A stretch of 34,860 bases of DNA from Bacteroidota bacterium (GCA_024244665.1 JAAEOI010000323.1:1-34860); one strand, 5' to 3'; positions 26,584 to 34,860 are shown, counted from the stretch's first letter. The notes: generated by a model not told the origin, from the letters alone. Made by a program: numbers and translations.

Positions 26584-29253
26584 TCACCGGTAGATCAGGC
26601 CAACTGCAGCTTTCCGGTTCCAGCGTGACCCGGATGAAGGGTGATAAACCCTTAGATGAACCACGTAGAACCCCCCGGCAGCCATCGCCCCGCTATCCTC
26701 CCTTCCGTCCCAGGTATACTGTGAGGAGAGCCCCGCCACATGATTATTCGCCAGGCTCCTCACCGGAGTACCGTCGGGACGAGTAATCCACAACCTGATT
26801 ACACTGCCTGCTTCCCCCACCCCGGGGGATATGACAAGCAGGTCATTATATCCGTCATTGTCGGGACTGAAAACACCAGGCTCCACCACCAGCCTTCCCT
26901 TCTGATCCGATTCATGAATCGACTGTGAGTTGAGCCTGCCCGGCGTTGCATATCCCTCGACCGATGCCGCAGAGTGCCAGTTTCCCGGATCACTCCCGGG
27001 CCTCCCGGGATCGATCCGCTCCAGCGAGATCCCCCTGGTATCACTGATCAGCTCCAAATGCAGATGATCACCGTAAGTCACTACATCGATCCCGTTACCT
27101 GACCGGTCGGTGAGCCAGATCCGGCCACCCCCATCCGGTAGGGATTCGAAATCCTCCAACTCCACCCAGCAACCCGAAATTTCCAGTCCGTATGTTTCCC
27201 TCAGGTGATCAACACCGGGAGTCAGGACTACATATTCCCCCGGCACCATGATCCTTGACTGTTCCGAAAGAGCAACCATTCCGTCAAGAGGGTCCTCCTC
27301 CCCTGTCACACCGAGTCCCAGCTCCCTGAGATCAATAAACTGCTGCGTCGGATTGTAGAGCTCAATATATTCCACAGCCCCCTCCGCCGGATCATACATA
27401 ATCTCATTTATGATCACCGATCCATGCCCTGGTATCGATGACGGTCCGCCGCTAAAATTAAGCTCCCTCGAAAGATTTCCCTCGCAATCGGATACTGCCG
27501 GCATGGTAATGGTAAAGCGGGAAAAGAGTGAAGGATCGACCGTGAAATGACATATCAGTCTTTCGTGCAGAGGCCCGTCCCCGCTTACCAGCTGAGCCTG
27601 ATAATTCCCCGGATTAAGGATCACCTTTCCCTCCTGGCCAGCCGCCTGGTTCACTGGTTCTGAAAAGCAGAGTATGATCTCACCCCGATCACCATATCCG
27701 AAGTAAAGAAATACAGGCACCTGCTCATCGGGCCGTTCACCATCCACACTGTTAAGTCCTCCCGGCGTGCCCCCAGACCGATCAAGGGAGTACTCCCACA
27801 ACTGCGAAACATTACACAGCCGGTCAGGATCGGGCGACTCCAATGACCAACCCCCCTTCTCCTTCCATTGCGACGCATTGTAGGGTATTCTGTAGCTGGC
27901 TGCGTGCACCTGTTCCCCCGCCCTGTTATAAAGAGCCAACAGACTCCCCTGGTTGGGAAGTATTACCGGGGACAACAGTAGGTATTCCCCGCGCTCAAGC
28001 ATCTTTTCTTTCTCCCCTGAACCCAGTTCATACTTCCTTCCTCCAACCTCCAAAGTCCATCCCTCCAGGTTAAGCTGATACTCCGAACGGTTATAGAGCT
28101 CAACATATTCACCCAATGAGATCAAAACCTCAGGGTCGGGATCGGCCATAACCTCATTGATCACCACATCGCCCCACACTGCCTCATTTCTCACGATACG
28201 GAGCATTGAAGCGCTTAAAAAATTACCATCCCTGTCACAAATCCCTTCCAGCAGGAGATCCAGCTGTTCCCTGTTAGGAACGGGAGTAGGAAAGATGACA
28301 CACAGGGTATTCTCTTCCAAAAAAAAAGTATCAGGAACTACAGCCTGGTTCCCTAATTGCAGACCCGCCTGGCTGAGCCGGTACAAGAGTACCCTGGACG
28401 AATCTGACAACAACACCGGTTCGGAAAAAGAGAGCTTTAGTGTCGTGCCATTTTCAAACCACCAGGTGCTCACCTGCGGTGATACTGTATCAGCCTCAAA
28501 GCTTCCTTCCAGGTGCAGGTCATCAAACCACAAATTACGATCCTGGGCTGCACTGTACTCATACCTGGCCACCAGCGACCTTCCCTCAGGCAGATCCTGG
28601 AGAGAGCAGGAGGCAATCTTCTTCATTTCATCCATGGGATCCACTGCATACCAGAGCTCAACAACGCCATCCCATTGCCAGGTCAGCCTGAACAGGGGGG
28701 CTGCCTCTGTACCAGCCTCCTCCTGATAATTGAAGGCAGAGGAACAGAGTTCCTCGTACACCCCGTCCCGGGCTCTCCAGAGCTTGATAAGATCATCGGA
28801 GCCCTCAAGGTTCACCCCAATCACAATTCCCTCCTTTATCGCCACGTCAAACCCGGCCAGGATGGCAAGCTGCCAGTTATTGCCCGAACTGGGAGGATAG
28901 CTGTGCCTGACCCTGAATGAAAAGGAAAGTGAATCCCCCCTAATGATTGAATCCTCTGCCTGACTTCGCCTGAAAGGGCCATGGTGGATCATGAAGTAGT
29001 CGCAACCTGCTTCGGGGTTATCAAAGCAGTGGTGCAACGAGAAGTCCCCGGAAATGGGATTCAGAGAATCCACCCCCCACCGTTCAGGAGGAAACTGTCC
29101 GACATTCCAGTCAGGATTTCCAGGATGAACCGGTACCACCCCATCTTCAAATCCAACAGGCAATTGGGACCAAAGGCACAACGGGAAGAGCAAAAAAATA
29201 ATACATTTTAAACGGCCTGTTTTTATTTCGGAAAATATTGTTGATTTTTGCAT
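26584..29253 (-). CDS. Large secreted lamin-tail protein with FlgD-like C-terminus
   Basis: An 889-residue exported protein. A signal-like segment (about 15-30, CIIFLLFPLCLWSQ) follows a 14-residue lead. Domains in order: a jelly-roll-like carbohydrate-binding-looking region (about 31-255, WNVGQFPPERWGVDSL, LWFDDLHLEG); two Ig-like 'tail' regions with cadherin-like pattern (FENGTTLKLSFSEPV and GDRGEIILCFSEPV); and two lamin-tail domains (about 365-480 with VVINEVMADPDPE, about 625-760 with VIINEIMYDPAEG). The C-terminal FlgD-like Ig domain is VFSPDNDGYNDLLVI and YTWDGREDSG, typical of proteins secreted to the cell surface. No enzyme domain is seen. It starts only 23 bases from the divergent asd gene. 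Confidence 0.85.
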   Translation of the reverse strand: MQKSTIFSEIKTGRLKCIIFLLFPLCLWSQLPVGFEDGVVPVHPGNPDWNVGQFPPERWGVDSLNPISGDFSLHHCFDNPEAGCDYFMIHHGPFRRSQAEDSIIRGDSLSFSFRVRHSYPPSSGNNWQLAILAGFDVAIKEGIVIGVNLEGSDDLIKLWRARDGVYEELCSSAFNYQEEAGTEAAPLFRLTWQWDGVVELWYAVDPMDEMKKIASCSLQDLPEGRSLVARYEYSAAQDRNLWFDDLHLEGSFEADTVSPQVSTWWFENGTTLKLSFSEPVLLSDSSRVLLYRLSQAGLQLGNQAVVPDTFFLEENTLCVIFPTPVPNREQLDLLLEGICDRDGNFLSASMLRIVRNEAVWGDVVINEVMADPDPEVLISLGEYVELYNRSEYQLNLEGWTLEVGGRKYELGSGEKEKMLERGEYLLLSPVILPNQGSLLALYNRAGEQVHAASYRIPYNASQWKEKGGWSLESPDPDRLCNVSQLWEYSLDRSGGTPGGLNSVDGERPDEQVPVFLYFGYGDRGEIILCFSEPVNQAAGQEGKVILNPGNYQAQLVSGDGPLHERLICHFTVDPSLFSRFTITMPAVSDCEGNLSRELNFSGGPSSIPGHGSVIINEIMYDPAEGAVEYIELYNPTQQFIDLRELGLGVTGEEDPLDGMVALSEQSRIMVPGEYVVLTPGVDHLRETYGLEISGCWVELEDFESLPDGGGRIWLTDRSGNGIDVVTYGDHLHLELISDTRGISLERIDPGRPGSDPGNWHSAASVEGYATPGRLNSQSIHESDQKGRLVVEPGVFSPDNDGYNDLLVISPGVGEAGSVIRLWITRPDGTPVRSLANNHVAGLSSQYTWDGREDSGAMAAGGFYVVHLRVYHPSSGSRWNRKAAVGLIYR

Positions 29254-29276
29254 ATCTAATCTAAATGTAATTGATC

Positions 29277-30284
29277 ATGAAAGTAGCTGTTGTTGGTGTA
29301 AGCGGAGCGGTTGGACAGGAGCTTCTGGAGGTACTCCGGGAGAGAGATTTTCCACTTGATGAACTGGTATTGTTCGGATCATCAAGAAGTGCCGGAAAGC
29401 AGTATGAGTTTAAGGGGAAGACCCTGACAGTAAAAGAGTTGAAAGAGAATGACGATTTCAAGGATATTGACATCGCCTTAACCTCAGCCGGTGGTGGAAC
29501 ATCCAAGAAATTCGCTTCTACCATTACCAAACACGGTGCCATCATGATCGATAATTCAAGTGCGTTCAGGATGGAGGAAGATGTACCACTGGTGGTGCCC
29601 GAAGTAAATCCGGGCGATCTTCACTCGCTTCCTAGGAACATCGTGGCCAATCCCAACTGTACCACCATTCAAATGGTGGTTTGCCTCAAGCCCATCAACG
29701 ACATCTCCACCATAACAAAGGTCCATGCTGCCACCTACCAGGCCGCCAGTGGAGCTGGTGCAACAGCCATGGCGGAACTCGAGCAGCAGATCAAAGAGAT
29801 TGCAACCGGTAAGCCGGTTACCGTAGAACAATTCCAGTACCAGCTGGCCATGAACCTCATTCCCCATGTTGATGTGTTCACCGACAACGGATACACCAAG
29901 GAGGAGATGAAAATGTACAACGAATCAAGAAAAATCATGCATTCAGACATCCAGGTAAGCTCCACCTGCGTGAGGGTACCGGTGCTCAGGAACCACTCGG
30001 AAGCCATCTGGGTGGAGACTGAGGATGAACTGGAACTGGAAGAGGTGAAAAAAGCACTGGCTTCGGCAGAGGGTGTTACCCTGCAGGATGATCCGGAAAA
30101 CCTGGTTTACCCCATGCCGCTGGGGTCGGCCAGTAAAGATGATATTTTCGTGGGAAGGCTGAGAAAAGACCTGACCAACCCCAAAGGGATCACCTTCTGG
30201 TGTGTGGGTGACCAGATAAAAAAAGGGGCAGCCCTGAACGCGGTCCAGATTGCGGAATATATGGCTGAAAAAGGATTGGTTTAA
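29277..30284 (+). CDS. asd: Aspartate-semialdehyde dehydrogenase
   Basis: A 335-residue NADP-dependent enzyme that reduces aspartyl phosphate to the semialdehyde, the branch point to lysine/diaminopimelate, threonine and methionine. The start is the ATG at 29277, which gives the Rossmann N-terminus [17 protein letters not shown]. The catalytic cysteine is Cys128 in [11 protein letters not shown]. The active-site region [13 protein letters not shown] and [15 protein letters not shown] follow. The length is normal for the family. The divergent neighbour begins 23 bases upstream, so its promoter must overlap that gene's 5' end. The last four bases overlap the end of hflX. Confidence 0.96.
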   Translation: MKVAVVGVSGAVGQELLEVLRERDFPLDELVLFGSSRSAGKQYEFKGKTLTVKELKENDDFKDIDIALTSAGGGTSKKFASTITKHGAIMIDNSSAFRMEEDVPLVVPEVNPGDLHSLPRNIVANPNCTTIQMVVCLKPINDISTITKVHAATYQAASGAGATAMAELEQQIKEIATGKPVTVEQFQYQLAMNLIPHVDVFTDNGYTKEEMKMYNESRKIMHSDIQVSSTCVRVPVLRNHSEAIWVETEDELELEEVKKALASAEGVTLQDDPENLVYPMPLGSASKDDIFVGRLRKDLTNPKGITFWCVGDQIKKGAALNAVQIAEYMAEKGLV

Positions 30285-31471
30285 TAAAGAAGGTTATTAT
30301 AGGGGTACCGCTTTATATGGATCTCCTTAACCTTCTGATAGAGCTGATCCTTCAGGGAATCGATGTTAGTTTTCTGTTTGGCTGAAATAAACAGGGCCTC
30401 TCTGTCCCTCGACCTCAAGTCATTTTTAATATCATCCAGGCTCAGGTTCTCTCTGGTTCCCGGTGTAAGATCATCCTCATCCTTCTCCACGAAGGTAAAT
30501 GCATCAACCTTGTTGAATACCATAAAGGTGGGGATATCCCCTGTACCCAGTTCATTGAGGGTTTCCTCAACAACCCGGATCTGATCCTCAAAGTTGGGAT
30601 GGGAAACATCCACAACATGTAGCAAGACATCCGCCTCGCGCACCTCATCCAGGGTCGACTTAAACGACTCCACAAGGTGTGTGGGTAGCTTCCTTATAAA
30701 ACCAACCGTATCTGAAAGCAGGAAGGGAAGGTTCTCCACCACCACCTTACGAACCGTGGTGTCGAGAGTGGCAAACAGTTTATCCTCCGCGAAAACCTTC
30801 GATTTACTCAGGCGGTTCATAAGGGTTGACTTCCCGGCATTGGTATATCCCACCAGGGCAACCCTCACCATTTTGCCCCTGTTCTTCCTCTGGACGGCCA
30901 TCTGCTTATCAATTTTGCCCAGCTGGTCCTTCAGCTTGCTTATCTTATCACGTATGATCCGCCGGTCCGTCTCAATTTCTGTCTCACCAGGGCCCCTCAT
31001 GCCGATACCGCCCCTCTGCCTCTCAAGGTGTGTCCACATCCTGGTAAGCCTTGGCAACAGGTACTGGTATTGTGCCAGCTCCACCTGTGTTTTGGCATGA
31101 GCGGTCTGGGCCCGGCTGGCGAAAATATCGAGGATCAGGTTCGTCCGGTCGAGGATTCTGCACTTCATCTCCCGCTCGATATTCCTAAGCTGTGAAGGCG
31201 TAAGTTCATCATCGAAGATGACCATATCGATCTCCTCAGCAACCACAAATTCCCTTACCTCGGACAGTTTCCCGGAACCTATAAAAGTCTTCGGATGTGA
31301 AACTTCCAGTCGCTGAGTATACACTGCGCGTGTCTCTGCCCCTGCAGTCTCTGCAAGAAATGCCAGCTCATCCAGATGCTCTTCGGCCAGCTCGGGGGTC
31401 TGATCACTTCTGATTACACCCACCAGTACGGCCGTCTCCGGATAAGGTCTATGGTCCCAATAATCACCCAT
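30281..31471 (-). CDS. hflX: Ribosome-associated GTPase HflX
   Basis: A 396-residue translational GTPase-like protein that binds stalled or heat-damaged ribosomes and splits them. The N-terminal HflX domain contains [28 protein letters not shown] and the glycine-rich linker [19 protein letters not shown] (about 152-170). The G domain has G1 GYTNAGKST (208-216), the G3 region [13 protein letters not shown] and G4 FNKVD. All nucleotide-binding residues are present. A TATTTTTG promoter box lies just upstream (31489-31496). The stop overlaps the end of asd on the other strand. Confidence 0.95.
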   Translation of the reverse strand: MGDYWDHRPYPETAVLVGVIRSDQTPELAEEHLDELAFLAETAGAETRAVYTQRLEVSHPKTFIGSGKLSEVREFVVAEEIDMVIFDDELTPSQLRNIEREMKCRILDRTNLILDIFASRAQTAHAKTQVELAQYQYLLPRLTRMWTHLERQRGGIGMRGPGETEIETDRRIIRDKISKLKDQLGKIDKQMAVQRKNRGKMVRVALVGYTNAGKSTLMNRLSKSKVFAEDKLFATLDTTVRKVVVENLPFLLSDTVGFIRKLPTHLVESFKSTLDEVREADVLLHVVDVSHPNFEDQIRVVEETLNELGTGDIPTFMVFNKVDAFTFVEKDEDDLTPGTRENLSLDDIKNDLRSRDREALFISAKQKTNIDSLKDQLYQKVKEIHIKRYPYNNLLY

Positions 31472-31488
31472 GGAATAAATTCAGGGCA

Positions 31489-31496
31489 CAAAAATA
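31489..31496 (-). promoter_or_regulatory. -7 box upstream of hflX
   Basis: CAAAAATA on the plus strand is TATTTTTG on the minus strand, a perfect TAnnTTTG box 17 bases before the hflX ATG. No TTG is seen at the usual upstream distance, so only the -7 element is supported. Confidence 0.5.
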
Positions 31497-31572
31497 GCAA
31501 ATACTACGGACTTTATGCTCAGCACTGAATTTATCTGCGATGAGCTCGCAAGCATAGCAAATAGAGAAACTC

Positions 31573-32748
31573 CTACTTGATGTACTGACGGTTGGCGTAG
31601 ATAGCGTTGCGAATGGCAGGCTTAATGGTCTCCGTACACATCATAACCATATCCACATCGGAGGGAAACGGAATCTTCTCCTGCTGGGTTTTCTGGAAGG
31701 CCTCCTCAGTAAGGGCTCCCTCATCACCAATCGATCTTGCTGACGAGTGCTCGAATGAGTTTGATGCACCAAAAGGTTCCTGTTGTATAAGGCGATTCGG
31801 ATTCAATGAGGAAATTTCAACCTCACCCTTGATCTCCACTGACTTAAACTGCTGAGTTTCGATCAAAGTACAGGTGATTTCCTTGAACTTCTGTAGTTTG
31901 ATATCGTTCCCTGCAGTATCTTCCATCACATTTCCGTTGGCATCCAGCACATAGTCAAATCCATCGGAAATCTTCTTTGTGAAGATCTGGTCAGAGTCCT
32001 TAACCCCATCGGGCGATACCATAATCGAGAGTAGCGAAACAAGTACCTGGTAATCGTAAACCACATTGGCATCCACATGTTTGAAATGGTACTCCACCCA
32101 CTCATTGTCCAGCCCCTTGGCGTCGAACGAAATCAAATCCTCCTCCACCAGTGGCGGAAGCTTAAGCGGATTCTTGTTAATCACCTCTACAATTACCCGG
32201 GAGACACCCTTCTGATGGGCATCATAGATCATCCTATCTATATCGGGAAACTGTCCGCCGCTATACTCTGAAGCTTTCCTGAGCTGATAATAGGCATCCC
32301 TGTAGTCCTGTTTTGCCAGGGCATTTTCAAGAAGTCCTTTTCCATTATCATAGAAGAAATCGGCAGCCTTGGTCTTTGCAGCGATCATTTCCTGGTTATA
32401 ATCCACATAATCATAACTGTATGTCTTCCCCTCAATCTCAAGAGGGGTTACCGTACGCACCTTACGCTGACGCTCCTTTAACATGTTGTACCTGTTGAAG
32501 ACTTCATCGTAATTATCCGGATTGTTCTCAGCAACCAGGTACCTGATCCTTTCCATATCACGCTCGTTGGCCAGGTGGAAAGCTCTGTCCATTACACCTG
32601 CATCATCAGCATTGGGTTTCTTGATCAGCTTTTTAACTGTCTTGTCTATTACTGAATCGTAATTACCCTGTTGCAATTTCTTGGTGGTTGATCCGCAACC
32701 GCTAAGCAGCAATGCCGCCAGCAGGATTGTTGTAATTTTCTTCATCAT
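31573..32748 (-). CDS. Lipoprotein of unknown function
   Basis: A 391-residue lipoprotein. The ATG at 32748 (or the next codon) is preferred over an upstream start because it opens directly into the signal MMKKITTILLAALLLSGC with its lipobox. The upstream in-frame ATG (32790) lies inside the terminator of the tonB gene. The mature part begins with helical, TPR-like spacing (YDSVIDKTVKKLIKKPNADD, DAYYQLRKASEYSGG). A long mixed region follows (about 200-330), with EVINKNPLKLPPLVEEDL and SIMVSPDGVKDSD. No catalytic motif is visible, and I cannot name a family. It is followed by a 100-base gap before hflX. Confidence 0.75.
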   Translation of the reverse strand: MMKKITTILLAALLLSGCGSTTKKLQQGNYDSVIDKTVKKLIKKPNADDAGVMDRAFHLANERDMERIRYLVAENNPDNYDEVFNRYNMLKERQRKVRTVTPLEIEGKTYSYDYVDYNQEMIAAKTKAADFFYDNGKGLLENALAKQDYRDAYYQLRKASEYSGGQFPDIDRMIYDAHQKGVSRVIVEVINKNPLKLPPLVEEDLISFDAKGLDNEWVEYHFKHVDANVVYDYQVLVSLLSIMVSPDGVKDSDQIFTKKISDGFDYVLDANGNVMEDTAGNDIKLQKFKEITCTLIETQQFKSVEIKGEVEISSLNPNRLIQQEPFGASNSFEHSSARSIGDEGALTEEAFQKTQQEKIPFPSDVDMVMMCTETIKPAIRNAIYANRQYIK

Positions 32749-32788
32749 GATATGGTTTTTGGCTATAGCTAAATTAATGTATATCAAC

Positions 32789-32819
32789 AAAAAAAGCCGG
32801 CTTTGCGCCGGCTTTTTTT
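32789..32819. terminator. Bidirectional terminator of tonB
   Basis: Seven A, GCCGGC, loop TTTGC, GCCGGC, seven T: a perfectly complementary 13-base-pair stem with A and T tails on both sides. It lies 18 bases past the tonB stop and just upstream of the lipoprotein start, so the two minus-strand genes are separate transcripts. Confidence 0.93.
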
Positions 32820-32836
32820 AACAATTGCCAAATATC

Positions 32837-33526
32837 TTACTGCAGGACGAAGTTAATGGGGAAGGTAAACAACACCTTAACCGCTTTACCACGCTGCTTT
32901 CCGGGTGCCCACTTGGGAGAGGACATAACCACCCTGATAGCTTCTTTATCAAGTGCCGGGTCAACGCTACGTACTACAACTGCATCGACCACTTTCCCAA
33001 CTTTGCTAACAGCAAACTGAACGATAACACGTCCACTGATGCCGTTTTCAGCAGCAATTTCGGGATACCTCAGGTTTTGCCCGATATACTTTCTGAATTC
33101 AGTCGCAGGATCTCCACCGTTGAAGGTAGGCATGTCTTCCACAATATAGAAAACCTCCTCTTCATCAATCTCTTCATCATCGTCACCGAGCATGCTTTGA
33201 AAGTCATATTCGGTATCATTATCTGCTTCCATGTCGAAATCAAAGTCATCTTCAATCTCAACATCATCATCTACAATATCAAGAACCTCTGCAACCTTTG
33301 GCTGCTCGGGCTTAGGTTCTGGTTTAGGTTCATCCCTGCGGGTAATCTGCATCATCTCATCCTCGAACTGGATCTCCTGAACGATATCAGAATCATCTCC
33401 CTTACCTTCTCCCTTTGTCCACTCAAATGCCACCAGTACGATGGAGAGTGCTACAACGAGTCCGATCTGGATAAACATCCCTTTCCTTTTCTCAAGATCT
33501 ACCTTTTGTGATTTCTTAAGTTCCAT
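32837..33526 (-). CDS. Energy transducer TonB
   Basis: A 229-residue TonB protein that couples the proton motive force, through ExbB/ExbD, to outer-membrane receptors. One N-terminal helix (about 17-36) follows a basic cytoplasmic lead (MELKKSQKVDLEKRK). A short KPEPKPEQPK spacer follows, then a very acidic periplasmic stretch (DIVDDDVEIEDDFDFDME and DDDEEIDEEEVFY, about 84-125). The C-terminal TonB domain (about 140-229) has FRKYIGQNLRYPEIA, GRVIVQFAVSKVGKV and SPKWAPGKQRGKAVKV. The acidic middle replaces the long Pro-rich spacer of enteric TonB, which is common in this phylum. ExbB/ExbD are not in the window. Confidence 0.93.
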   Translation of the reverse strand: MELKKSQKVDLEKRKGMFIQIGLVVALSIVLVAFEWTKGEGKGDDSDIVQEIQFEDEMMQITRRDEPKPEPKPEQPKVAEVLDIVDDDVEIEDDFDFDMEADNDTEYDFQSMLGDDDEEIDEEEVFYIVEDMPTFNGGDPATEFRKYIGQNLRYPEIAAENGISGRVIVQFAVSKVGKVVDAVVVRSVDPALDKEAIRVVMSSPKWAPGKQRGKAVKVLFTFPINFVLQ

Positions 33527-33547
33527 AATTATTGCGAATTTGGGCCA

Positions 33548-33578
33548 TAAAAGTAATGATTTACTATCTATATATCAA
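33548..33578 (-). promoter_or_regulatory. Promoter of tonB
   Basis: Read on the minus strand: TTG (33578-33576) and TACTTTTA (33555-33548), one mismatch from TAnnTTTG, with 20-base spacing. The tonB ATG is 22 bases further on (33526). Confidence 0.55.
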
Positions 33579-33641
33579 AAAGAATATTTGTTAAGATTCA
33601 ATCTAACTGATTAACTGCAAAAATGCTGCCAATCTCCCATT

Positions 33642-33670
33642 TTGTACTTGCAAATTTTATATTAATTTTG
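33642..33670 (+). promoter_or_regulatory. Promoter of tRNA-Ala
   Basis: TTG (33642-33644) and TAATTTTG (33663-33670), a perfect TAnnTTTG box with 18-base spacing, end eight bases before the mature tRNA start. Confidence 0.75.
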
Positions 33671-33678
33671 CACGCGTT

Positions 33679-33752
33679 GGGGCATTAGCTCAGTTGGCTA
33701 GAGCGTTTGACTGGCAGTCAAGAGGTCATCGGTTCGACTCCGATATGCTCCA
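33679..33752 (+). tRNA. tRNA-Ala (anticodon GGC)
   Basis: A 74-base cloverleaf. The acceptor stem GGGGCAT / ATGCTCC contains the G3-U70 pair that identifies alanine tRNAs. The D arm is GCTC / GAGC, the anticodon stem TTTGA / TCAAG and the loop CTGGCAG with anticodon GGC. The T arm is ATCGG / CCGAT around TTCGACT, with discriminator A. CCA is not encoded. It has its own promoter and a strong terminator, so it is a single-gene unit. Confidence 0.97.
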
Positions 33753-33763
33753 CAAAGAGGATC

Positions 33764-33801
33764 AAAGGGTTGTAAACATATAGGTTTGCAGCCCTTTTTT
33801 T
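33764..33801 (+). terminator. Terminator of the tRNA-Ala gene
   Basis: A 14-base-pair stem pairs AAAGGGTTGTAAAC with GTTTGCAGCCCTTT around a short A+T loop, followed by seven or more T. It starts 11 bases after the tRNA. Confidence 0.92.
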
Positions 33802-33873
33802 ATTTTTCAGCACCATAGTGCACACGCTGTACACCTGTGAAAGAACGAGTTATCTTATCCATGTCAAACATAC

Positions 33874-33909
33874 AACTAATTATTTAGTTTGTCAACTAAT
33901 CCTTTAGTT
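33874..33909. promoter_or_regulatory. Tandem palindromic operator-like sites
   Basis: Two 16-base imperfect palindromes, AACTAATTATTTAGTT (33874-33889) and AACTAATCCTTTAGTT (33894-33909), share arms AACTA / TAGTT and start exactly 20 bases apart, about two helical turns. This is the layout of a dimer-binding repressor operator, for instance a BlaI/MecI-type repressor. No regulator or target gene remains beside it. The next feature is an insertion sequence. Confidence 0.55.
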
Positions 33910-34076
33910 TTTCTTAGGATTGCAGTCATTCAGATTTGGGAAACCTTCTAATTTGCCAGAATTTTGCCAGGAAGTAACCTTAGAATGATACTGATTAAAC
34001 AAAAAGGACTTAGGCTGGAATACTCCTTCAGCGTATTTCTACTTGAAGATATTACCCGGAGATTCCAGGGCAAAGT
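33910..34076. other. Short stretch between operator-like repeats and the insertion sequence
   Basis: No complete gene. A 43-codon frame from an ATG at 33985 (MILIKQKGLRLEYSFSVFLL) runs across the putative insertion-sequence end to 34116. Its first 30 codons could be a host gene start cut by the insertion, but I recognise no family. Confidence 0.3.
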
Positions 34077-34860
34077 GGTTCTTCGTCATATTTGGGGATG
34101 TTTTAACCTGATCTAGACAGTATCACTTTCTTCCGCAACAACTCAAAGCTGGCCCTTCCATACATCTGCCTTTTAATACTCTTGATTCTATTGACATGGC
34201 CTTCAACCGCTCCATTGCTCCAACGCATGTTGATCCCGTTTTCAACAGCCTCTATATCTCTTGATAACCCCCTGGCAAAGGTTTTCAGTCCGGCTAATTT
34301 GTATTTTGAGTGTTTAATAAAATCAATCCATCTTCTAATATTACCGCACCCTCTTGCCAGCATTGTTTTAAAGATCTGTACCAGTTTACGGACGACTTTT
34401 AGTTCTGTAATATTATCCAATAAGGTTTGTAGGTAAAATCGCTCATGGTGATCGGTAATATCCATTAGGCTAAAACCAATATATTTCGCTAATTTCCTGG
34501 AGCTAAGGGGTTTTATATATGGGATTCTAGGCCGGGCGATTTCTTTGCACCCCAGAGTTTCTATCTCATGATGCTCCTTGATGCGTTTTATATGATAACA
34601 CCCTTGCGTTCTCCCGCCGGTATATCCCAGCTCTTTTATTTCTCTAAATATGCCAATTAGCTTATACCCATTTTCGTTCAGTCGGGCTACAATAAGATCT
34701 GTAAACACTTCTATGTTAGTTGAATGAGAATATTTTCTGGGAGATAATGATTCTTGATTAAAATATGATTTGACTGTATTCCGGCTCATTTTCAGGTCTG
34801 TTGCAATTCTTTTGATTGGAGTGCCTTTTTCCTGAAGTTCCTTGACCTTTAAAAAGATGT
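34077..34860 (-). mobile_element. ISL3-family insertion sequence, partial
   Basis: An insertion sequence whose 3' side is in the window. The edge at about 34077 begins GGTTCTTCGTCATATTT, which resembles the terminal repeat style of ISL3 elements, 26 bases beyond the transposase stop. The other end lies outside the window, so the inverted partner and the 8-base target duplication expected for ISL3 cannot be checked. Confidence 0.6.
34103..34860 (-). CDS. ISL3-family transposase (C-terminal part)
   Basis: The 252 visible residues of a transposase, open at the window edge without a start. The stop is TAA at 34105-34103. A helix-turn-helix-like segment (IKRIATDLKMSRNTVKSYF) is followed by a middle region and the family C-terminus: NMRWSNGAVEGHVNRIK, with the likely catalytic Glu, and SIKRQMYGRASFELL. 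This is the C-terminal half of PF01610, the ISL3 DDE domain with an HTH insertion. No frameshift is seen, so the element may still be complete. The N-terminal zinc finger and first catalytic aspartates lie beyond the window. Confidence 0.9.
   Translation of the reverse strand, partial: IFLKVKELQEKGTPIKRIATDLKMSRNTVKSYFNQESLSPRKYSHSTNIEVFTDLIVARLNENGYKLIGIFREIKELGYTGGRTQGCYHIKRIKEHHEIETLGCKEIARPRIPYIKPLSSRKLAKYIGFSLMDITDHHERFYLQTLLDNITELKVVRKLVQIFKTMLARGCGNIRRWIDFIKHSKYKLAGLKTFARGLSRDIEAVENGINMRWSNGAVEGHVNRIKSIKRQMYGRASFELLRKKVILSRSG

Noticed and set aside
28157..28726. A 189-codon open frame on the plus strand
   Set aside because: Antisense shadow inside the well-supported lamin-tail protein gene; composition is rich in Ser/Pro/Arg without domain features.
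32825..33511. A 228-codon open frame on the plus strand opposite tonB
   Set aside because: Antisense to a clear TonB domain; the acidic codons of TonB (GAT/GAA) read as Ile/Phe/Ser in reverse, which creates the long frame.
33679..33860. A possible integration (att) site at the 3' end of the tRNA-Ala gene
   Set aside because: No repeat of the tRNA 3' end is seen downstream in the window and no integrase gene is present.
1..34860. A CRISPR array or toxin-antitoxin/defence cluster
   Set aside because: No regularly spaced direct repeats and no cas, restriction, or toxin-antitoxin family protein is recognisable in any frame.

Overview
The window looks like chromosomal DNA from a Bacteroidota member, probably a free-living or marine/sediment Bacteroidales/Marinilabiliales-type organism. 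The grounds are promoters of the TAnnTTTG type, genes mostly without Shine-Dalgarno sites, several families typical of the phylum (DUF4836-like lipoprotein, lamin-tail proteins, AmgK-RapZ fusion, GH9-deacetylase fusion remnant, acidic TonB) and lpxK for a lipid A outer membrane. No ribosomal RNA or database match was available, so the genus is not assigned.

Layout. 1-4063: unrecognised remnants, a LytS/LytTR two-component pair (580-2282), and a convergent WecA/MraY-type glycosyltransferase (2600-3712). 4064-12861: an accessory, heavily decayed stretch. Intact genes (a lamin-tail lipoprotein, an MBL hydrolase, an AmgK-RapZ fusion, a serine beta-lactamase-like hydrolase) alternate with broken ones: a GH9-polysaccharide deacetylase fusion in pieces, an outer-membrane barrel gene cut to its N-terminus, a sulfotransferase that lost its ATG, a Tat-signal stub, an IS256 transposase fragment and bare signal-peptide stubs. 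12862-20722: transport and envelope genes. These are a BASS-family symporter, a type I ABC exporter, two tandem small beta-barrel proteins, and an operon of a DUF4836-like lipoprotein, a LolD-like ATPase and an FtsX-type permease. 20780-33526: conserved core genes: rpsT, radC, a small membrane protein, folK, sppA, lpxK, a purine nucleoside phosphorylase, a large lamin-tail/FlgD-like secreted protein, asd, hflX, a lipoprotein and tonB. 33642-34860: tRNA-Ala(GGC) with promoter and terminator, an orphan pair of palindromes, and an ISL3-family insertion sequence that runs off the window edge.

How it fits together. Much of the core half is envelope physiology: lipid A 4'-kinase, SppA peptidase, TonB energy transduction, secreted proteins and an ABC/FtsX/lipoprotein operon. 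The accessory half records loss of secreted or cell-surface functions. The same pattern recurs there: a signal peptide or short N-terminus survives while the body of the gene is gone. The most interesting intact candidate system is the three-gene operon at 17372-20722, whose ATPase has an unusual signature motif and no visible switch histidine. The most informative evolutionary signal is the series of gene scars between 4064 and 14267.
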